This document shows positions 59,103 through 64,000 of a stretch of DNA of 64,000 nt, one piece after another (positions within the stretch are counted from its first letter, which is position 1; the number at the start of each line of letters is the position of its first letter). The notes under the pieces were generated by a model that was given only the letters and a program-made list of their open reading frames with translations, ran no database searches and was not told the origin of the DNA. Position numbers and translations under genes: made by a program. Source of the DNA: RYN-230 sp963837515 (GTDB taxonomy: Bacteria > Actinomycetota > Actinomycetes > Streptosporangiales > Streptosporangiaceae); the NCBI GenBank assembly GCA_963837515.1, contig CAWINT010000014.1, positions 496,001 through 560,000 on the forward strand, in the 5' to 3' direction.

Positions 59103-60331
59103 TGGGCCGGCAGCCGGGCCGTGACGGCGAACCCGCCGCCCGCCGGGCCGACGGTGAGCTGGCCGCCGCAGGAAGCCACCCGCTCGGCGATCCCGGCCAG
59201 CCCGAACCCGCCGGAGCGTGGCCCGGCCGCCGGGCGCGCGGCGGCGCCGGCCGCGGTACCGCCCGCCTGGTCAGCACCGCTCCCATTGCTCCCCACCAGC
59301 CTCAACGCCCGCCCCGGGGCGGGTGCCGCCGCAGGCGTGGCGCCGGTGTCGCGGACGCTCACGGTCAGGTACCCCGGCTCGTAGCACAGCTCGACGCTGG
59401 CCCGGGCCGCGCCCGCGTGCCGCACGGTGTTGGTCAGCGCCTCCTGGATGATGCGGTAGGCGGTGAGGTCGATGCTGGGGGCCAGCGGGCCAGGCGTGCC
59501 GCGCACCGTCAGCTCGACCGGCAGCCCGGCGCTCCGGACCTGCTCCAGCACGCTGTCCAGGCCGGCCAGGGTCACCGACGGCTCGGTCTCCAGCTGGTCG
59601 GCCGGCCCGCGCAGCACGCCCAGCAGCCGCCGCAGCTCGGTCAGGGCCTGCCGCGCGGTCGCGCTGATGACCTCGACCGAACGGGCCGCGTCGGCGGGTC
59701 GGCCGGGCAGCAGGGAGGTGGCCGCCTCGGCCTGGACGGCCATCAGGCTCACGTGGTGGGCCACCACGTCGTGCAGTTCCCGGGCGATCCGGGTGCGCTC
59801 GGCCGTGGCGGCCCGGGCCGCCCCCGCGTCCCGGTCCGCCTCGGCCCGCCGCACCCGGTCCTCGACCTCGGCGATGTAGGCCTGGCGGGTCCGGCTGGCG
59901 ATCGCCGCGAGCCACGCGGTCAGGCTGATCAGCGCGGAAATGATCGCGTCGTAGGGCTGGTTGTGGCCCGGGGACAGCTGCGACACCGTGCTGCCGACGA
60001 TCACCAGCCCGATCACGATCCGCCGGGTCACCGGGCGGCACTGCACCATGACGGTGTAGAGCGCGATCGCGTTGGCCAGCGGCAGCGGCGCATAACCGAG
60101 CCCGAGCTGGTCGTAGGTGACCCGTGGGAAGCCGCTCACCAGCAGCACGGCCAGCGGCCAGCGGCGGCGCCAGATCAGCGGGATGCTCTGTGCCGCCACC
60201 AGAAGGACGGCCAGCCAGAACGGGTGCAGCTGCCGCTGGTAGGGCAGCAGCGAACCGACGTTGACCACGGTCAGCGCGAGCGCGAGGGCAAGGTCCTGGG
60301 TCCGCGGCGGCAGCGCGGCCGCCCAGGCCAT
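59099..60331 (-). CDS. NarL-type sensor histidine kinase
   Basis: About 410 residues. Several helices (LALALALTVVNVGSLLPYQR, FWLAVLLVAAQSIPLIWRRR, ANAIALYTVMVQCRPVTRRI) precede a coiled region (IAEVEDRVRRAEADRDAGAA), HisKA_3 with RIARELHDVVAHHVSLMAVQ, and the ATPase domain (YRIIQEALTNTVRHAGAARA, FGLAGIAERVASCGGQLTVG). An Ala/Gly/Pro-rich insertion of about 40 residues separates the DTG box from the FGLAGI box, as in the kinase at 50.5 kb. Start: ATG 60331 after GAGG, or GTG 60343. Confidence 0.92.
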   Translation of the reverse strand: MAWAAALPPRTQDLALALALTVVNVGSLLPYQRQLHPFWLAVLLVAAQSIPLIWRRRWPLAVLLVSGFPRVTYDQLGLGYAPLPLANAIALYTVMVQCRPVTRRIVIGLVIVGSTVSQLSPGHNQPYDAIISALISLTAWLAAIASRTRQAYIAEVEDRVRRAEADRDAGAARAATAERTRIARELHDVVAHHVSLMAVQAEAATSLLPGRPADAARSVEVISATARQALTELRRLLGVLRGPADQLETEPSVTLAGLDSVLEQVRSAGLPVELTVRGTPGPLAPSIDLTAYRIIQEALTNTVRHAGAARASVELCYEPGYLTVSVRDTGATPAAAPAPGRALRLVGSNGSGADQAGGTAAGAAARPAAGPRSGGFGLAGIAERVASCGGQLTVGPAGGGFAVTARLPAQ

Positions 60332-60522
60332 CAGCCTCTTCACGTCCTGATCGTAAGGGGGGGCGGGCTGGACCCGCATCCTCCACCGGGGGGAACGGGC
60401 CCGCTCCACCTCCGGGGGGAGAACCGGCGCGCCGGGGCGGCCCGCTCCCCCCGCCAGCGGACCCGGGAACTTCGGGCCTTCGCCTGATGTGCGACCGCCC
60501 GGTGCCGGGCGACCATGCTGCC

Positions 60523-62130
60523 ATGTCGCCCCACCCGGTCAGCAGTGCCCACCCTGATCCAGCCATTACGGGTCCCGCCACCACCGGCCCCGCCACCACC
60601 GGCCAGTCCAATCCGGACCCTGGGCCGCCGCCCCGGGCCCGGGCTCCCCGGCTCGGCCTTGCGCTCATCGCTGCGGCCGCGTTCGGCCTGGAGATGGCGG
60701 TGAGCGGCCGATACGGCTATCACCGGGACGAGCTGTACTTTCTCGCCGCTGGCCAGCACCCGGCGTTCGGCTACGTGGACCAGCCGCCGCTCACCCCCCT
60801 GCTGGCCCGGCTCGACGCCCTCATGTTCGGCAACACGCTGGTCGGCCTCCGGGCCCTCCCCGCGCTGGCGCTGAGTGCGCTGGTCCTGCTGACCGCCGGG
60901 ATGAGCCGGCAGCTCGGGGCCAACCGGGCCGGCCAGCTGACCGCCGCGCTGTGCGCGGCCAGTTGCGCCATGTACCTGGCGGGGATGCACCTGTTCTCCA
61001 CCACCGTGCCCGACTTCGTCGCCTGGGCCGGGGTGGGCTATCTGGTGCTCCGGCTGCTGGGCAGCGGGCAGCCGCGCTGGTGGCTGGCCATCGGGGCGGT
61101 CGCGGGTGTCGCCATGGAGGCCAAGTGGATGATCGGCGTGCTGCTGGCCGGCCTGGCCGCCGGGTTCGCGCTCACCCCGCAGCGCCGCCTGCTGCGCAGC
61201 TGGTACCTGCTGGCCGGGGCGCTGCTCTTCGCCGCCCTGGCCGCGCCGGACCTGATCTGGCAGGCCAGCCACGGCTGGCCCAACCTGGGGGTGTTCGCCG
61301 CCCTGCACACCGACGCCGGGCACAACCGGGTGGTGTACTGGCCCGCCCAGATCTTGTACACCGGTGTCGTCCTGACCCCCGTGTGGTGGGCTGGGCTGCG
61401 CTGGGGGCTGCGTAACGAGGCGGCACGGCCGTTCCGCCCGGCCATCATCGGGGCGGCGGTGGCGATCGTCATCCCGTTCCTGGCCGGCGGGAAGCCCTAC
61501 TACCCGGGTGGCGCCTACACCGTGCTGTTCGCCGCGGGATCGGTCCCCTGGGGGCGGGTGCTGGGGGACGGTGCGGCGCTGCAGCTGGGCGGGTGGGGGG
61601 TGCGCCGCCGGGCGCTCCGCTTCGCGGCCGGATTCGCGGTGGCCTTCGCCCTGGCGCTGCCCCTCACCCTGCCGGTACTGCCCGCGGCGGCGCTGCGCAC
61701 GGTAGCGCTGCAGCAGATCAATTATGACCTGGGCGAGCAGATCGGCTGGCCCAAGGAGGTGGCGCTGATCGCCCGGGAGTACCACGCGCTGCCACCCGCG
61801 GCCCGGGCCCGTACCGCGCTGCTGGCCGGCAACTACGGGGAGGCGGGCGCGGTGGACCGATACGGCCCGGCCCTCGGCCTGCCCACCGCCTACAGCGGCC
61901 ACAACAACTTCTGGTTCTGGGGGCCGCCGCCCGCCACGGACCGGGACGTGCTGGCCGTCGGGGTGGACCCGGGCCTGCTGCGCCGGGAGTTCACCCAGGT
62001 GCGCCAGGTGGCCACCTACTGGAACGGGCTGGGCGTGGCCGACGACGAACAGGGCACCCCGGTGTACCTGGCCACCGGCCTGAAGAGCTCGTGGGCGGCG
62101 GCCTGGCCCGCCTTCCGCGACTACTCCTAG
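60523..62130 (+). CDS. GT39-type (ArnT/PMT-like) membrane glycosyltransferase
   Basis: About 535 residues with ten or more helices. The family pattern is near the start: GYHRDELYFLAAGQHPAFGY with the catalytic-type Asp-Glu, then VDQPPLTPLLARLDALMFGN. Further marks: LFSTTVPDFVAWAGVGYLVL, AAPDLIWQASHGWPNLGVFA and the C-terminal soluble part GNYGEAGAVDRYGPALGLPT, AYSGHNNFWFWGPPP. Such enzymes use polyprenyl-phosphate sugars on the outer face of the membrane; acceptor unknown. The first 35 residues are a Pro/Thr-rich tail with TGPATTG repeats. Divergent from the kinase gene. Confidence 0.9.
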   Translation: MSPHPVSSAHPDPAITGPATTGPATTGQSNPDPGPPPRARAPRLGLALIAAAAFGLEMAVSGRYGYHRDELYFLAAGQHPAFGYVDQPPLTPLLARLDALMFGNTLVGLRALPALALSALVLLTAGMSRQLGANRAGQLTAALCAASCAMYLAGMHLFSTTVPDFVAWAGVGYLVLRLLGSGQPRWWLAIGAVAGVAMEAKWMIGVLLAGLAAGFALTPQRRLLRSWYLLAGALLFAALAAPDLIWQASHGWPNLGVFAALHTDAGHNRVVYWPAQILYTGVVLTPVWWAGLRWGLRNEAARPFRPAIIGAAVAIVIPFLAGGKPYYPGGAYTVLFAAGSVPWGRVLGDGAALQLGGWGVRRRALRFAAGFAVAFALALPLTLPVLPAAALRTVALQQINYDLGEQIGWPKEVALIAREYHALPPAARARTALLAGNYGEAGAVDRYGPALGLPTAYSGHNNFWFWGPPPATDRDVLAVGVDPGLLRREFTQVRQVATYWNGLGVADDEQGTPVYLATGLKSSWAAAWPAFRDYS

Positions 62131-62137
62131 CCCGGAC

Positions 62138-62280
62138 CGGCCCGCTCTCCGCCGCCAGGCCGGCCCGCTCTCCGCCGCCAGGCCGGCCCGCTCTCCGCCG
62201 CCAGGCCGGCCCGCTCTCCGCCGCCAGGCCGGCCCGCTCTCCGCCGCCAGGCCGGTCAGCTCTCCGCCGCCAGGCCGGTC
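62138..62280. repeat. 23-bp tandem repeat, about six copies
   Basis: Units start at 62138, 62161, 62184, 62207 and 62230 (identical) and 62253 (two changes), then merge into the terminator hairpin at 62281. They follow the GT39 stop by 7 bp. The unit contains GCTCTCCG, the same string as the hairpin arm. Confidence 0.95.
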
Positions 62281-62318
62281 AGCTCTCCGGGCGCCGCTGG
62301 GGCCGCGCCCGGAGAGCT
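62281..62318. terminator. Convergent terminator hairpin
   Basis: Perfect 14-bp stem (62281-62294 with 62305-62318, arm AGCTCTCCGGGCGC) around a 10-base loop, between the convergent GT39 and MFS-USP genes. Its right end touches the MFS-USP stop. It can serve both transcripts. Confidence 0.82.
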
Positions 62319-64000
62319 ACTCGCCGCTGGGACCGGCGCCGTTGCTCCCGGGACCATGCGACGTCGCCGCCGCAGGCGCCTCCGGAGTGGCCGTTAGGTG
62401 GAAAAGAGCGGGCGCCACGGGGTTGACGACCAGGATGTTGCTGTGGGCATGGCGCCACAGCTCGCGGCTGGCACTCGCGTCCATCAGGGCCGGCAGCCCG
62501 CCGCGGCTCGGCGCGCCGAGCACGATCGTGGCCGCGCCGACCTGGTCGGCGTACTCGGCGACGAGCGGCCCGCCGTGCCGTGGTCGGCGGCGTGCAGCAG
62601 GACATGCCCGGTGGCCGGAACGTCCCGGGCGGCCAGCCGGCTGAGCTGCCGGGTGACCACCGCGCGAGCGGCGTCCAGGCTCTCCGCGTCGATCCCGCCG
62701 TCGCCGGCGGTGACGCCTTCCTGGGCGTGCACGACGTGCACGCTGGCCTGGCCGCCGGCCGCCAGCCGGGCCGCGGCGTCGATGACCAGGGTGGCCAGTG
62801 GGGAGCCGTCCACCGCGGCGAGGATCGCGGGCCCAGTGGCGGGGGTGGTCCCCGCGCCGGTCACCGGGATCAGCGCCGAGGCGGCCGGCTGCGCGGCGGG
62901 CGCAGGTGCGGCGATCTGCTCGGCCTGGACACGTTCGGCCGCGCCGAGCAGCCGGTGCGCGGTGGCCAGGACCCCGATGCCGAGCACCACCACGGCCGCG
63001 CCGATGTAGAACGGCACGTGGATGTTGAGCGCCAGCACCAGCCGGCCGGCCACGTACGGGGCCAGCCCGCCGCCGATGAACCGGACGAAGCTGTAGGCGG
63101 CCGAGGCCACCGGGCGCTCCACCGGGGACACGGTCATCACCGCCTGGGTGGTGACCGTGTTGTTGACGCCGATGAAGATGCCGGACGCGATGACGGCCGG
63201 GATCAGCACCGCCCGGTCCGTGGTCCAGATGGCGATGACCAGGATCACGCCGGCGAACAGGGCCAGGTTGAGGTACATGGTCCGGGCGATGCCGAGCCGC
63301 TCCTGCAGCCACGGCGCGCCGAACACGGCGAACAGGGCGACCAGGATGCCCCAGCCGGTGAACACCAGGCCGAGCTTGATCGGGGACAGGTTCATCGGGA
63401 ACGGCGCGTAGCCCAGGAGCGTGAAGAAGCCCCAGTTGTAGCAGAGCGCGGTGAGCGCCATCGTGAGCAGCCCGCGGTGCCGCAGCGCGCGCAGCGGCGC
63501 GGACAGGCTGGTCTTCTGCGCCGGTTTGGGGATGGGCTCGACCAGGACCACGGTGGCCAGCAGCGCGATGGACATGAGGACCGCCACGCCGAAGAACGGC
63601 CCGCGCCAGCTGATCTCGCCCAGCACGCCCCCCAGCAGCGGGCCCATGGCGATGCCGACACCCAGCGCCGTCTCGTACAGCACGATGGCGCCAGCGAAGC
63701 CGCCACTGGCCGAGGCGACGATGACGGCCAGCGAGGTGGCGATGAACAGCGCGTTGCCGACACCCCAGCCGGCCCGGAAGCCGATGATCGCGCCGATCGA
63801 CGGGGAGGCGCCCGCCGCGGCGCTGAACACCACGATGAGGATCAGCCCGGCGATCAGCGTCTTCTTGGCGCCGATCCGGCTGGACACCCAGTTGGTGATC
63901 AGCATCGCCACCGCGGTGACCACCAGGTAGCTGGTGAACAGCAGGGTCACCTCGCTGGGCGAGGCGTCCAGCTCATGGGAGATGGCGGGCAGGATCGGGT
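62317..64000 (-). pseudogene. MFS transporter fused to a universal stress protein domain, frameshifted near the 3' end and cut by window edge
   Basis: The visible part starts inside the carrier. The MFS portion spans 64000 to about 62890 (TLLFTSYLVVTAVAMLITNW, RAGWGVGNALFIATSLAVIV, IKLGLVFTGWGILVALFAVF, AYSFVRFIGGGLAPYVAGRL). A Pro/Ala linker leads to a USP domain: PAILAAVDGSPLATLVIDAA, VHVVHAQEGVTAGDG, then, after a one-base loss near 62566-62571, YADQVGAATIVLGAPSRGGL and ILVVNPVAP to the stop at 62317. The USP ATP-binding GxxxxG-type loop is altered or interrupted, so nucleotide binding is unclear. The start lies beyond the right edge. The fusion could couple transport to energy status. Confidence 0.85.

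Overview
The window is about 64 kb of very GC-rich DNA with long spurious antisense reading frames. Its gene content is actinobacterial: two coenzyme-F420-type oxidoreductases, an FprA-type ferredoxin reductase, DUF3710, DUF3093, DUF4235 and DUF4232 proteins, a paired TrkA (CeoB/CeoC) locus next to dut, and many GTG starts with 4-bp gene overlaps. The order dxs, acnA, RNA methyltransferase, trkA pair, DUF3710, dut, DUF3093 recalls Streptomyces and Mycobacterium chromosomes, so I read this as the chromosome of a filamentous-type actinomycete. I cannot name the genus. I see no rRNA, tRNA, CRISPR array, prophage or transposase.

Layout. 1-4.9 kb: polyphosphate kinase (cut by the left edge), FprA and DXS, all on the minus strand. 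5-9.3 kb: xylose isomerase, xylulokinase and a LacI regulator; the LacI gene runs through a 4.5-copy array of a double-hairpin repeat. 9.5-12.5 kb: three overlapping genes for a Gfo/Idh dehydrogenase, a DUF6807 (PmoA-like) protein and a cupin. A similar palindrome precedes the dehydrogenase, lacI and xylB, which suggests one sugar regulon. 12.7-17.4 kb: a CynX-type MFS carrier, aconitase with a promoter bracketed by twin operators, and a sugar-phosphate-type cupin. 17.4-20.8 kb: a DHA2 efflux pump divergent from a TetR regulator, then a membrane protein. 20.9-27.5 kb: a tightly overlapping operon of DeoR regulator, APC permease, FGGY kinase (frameshifted), GlpA-like FAD/[2Fe-2S] dehydrogenase and a second FAD oxidoreductase. 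This is probably uptake, phosphorylation and oxidation of a polyol, and it is the best candidate for a little-described system here.

27.6-38.8 kb: mostly single genes, namely a lipoprotein with a muramidase-like fold, TrpB2, a TIGR03668-type enzyme, LysRS with an unusual motif 3, a frameshifted phosphodiesterase, a LigD-type primase-polymerase, a protein of unknown function, a GNAT, an LLM oxidoreductase and a 23S/tRNA m5U-type methyltransferase. 39-46.8 kb: the conserved potassium/dUTPase block, aldolase (frameshifted), rhodanese, small membrane protein, HhH-GPD glycosylase and an MBL-fold hydrolase. 46.8-52.8 kb: a four-gene double ABC exporter beside a divergent two-component system. 52.9-64 kb: gamma-glutamyltransferase, a DUF4232 lipoprotein, a DUF885 hydrolase, a MarR-GNAT fusion whose start codon lies inside its likely operator, a second two-component system, a GT39-type membrane glycosyltransferase, and an MFS carrier fused to a universal stress domain, cut by the right edge.

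Two patterns run across the window. Short tandem repeats (6 to 87 bp) sit repeatedly at 3' ends of genes and in linkers. Five otherwise intact genes each carry a one-base frameshift, three of them in or beside GC palindromes or GC runs, so some are probably sequencing errors rather than real lesions.
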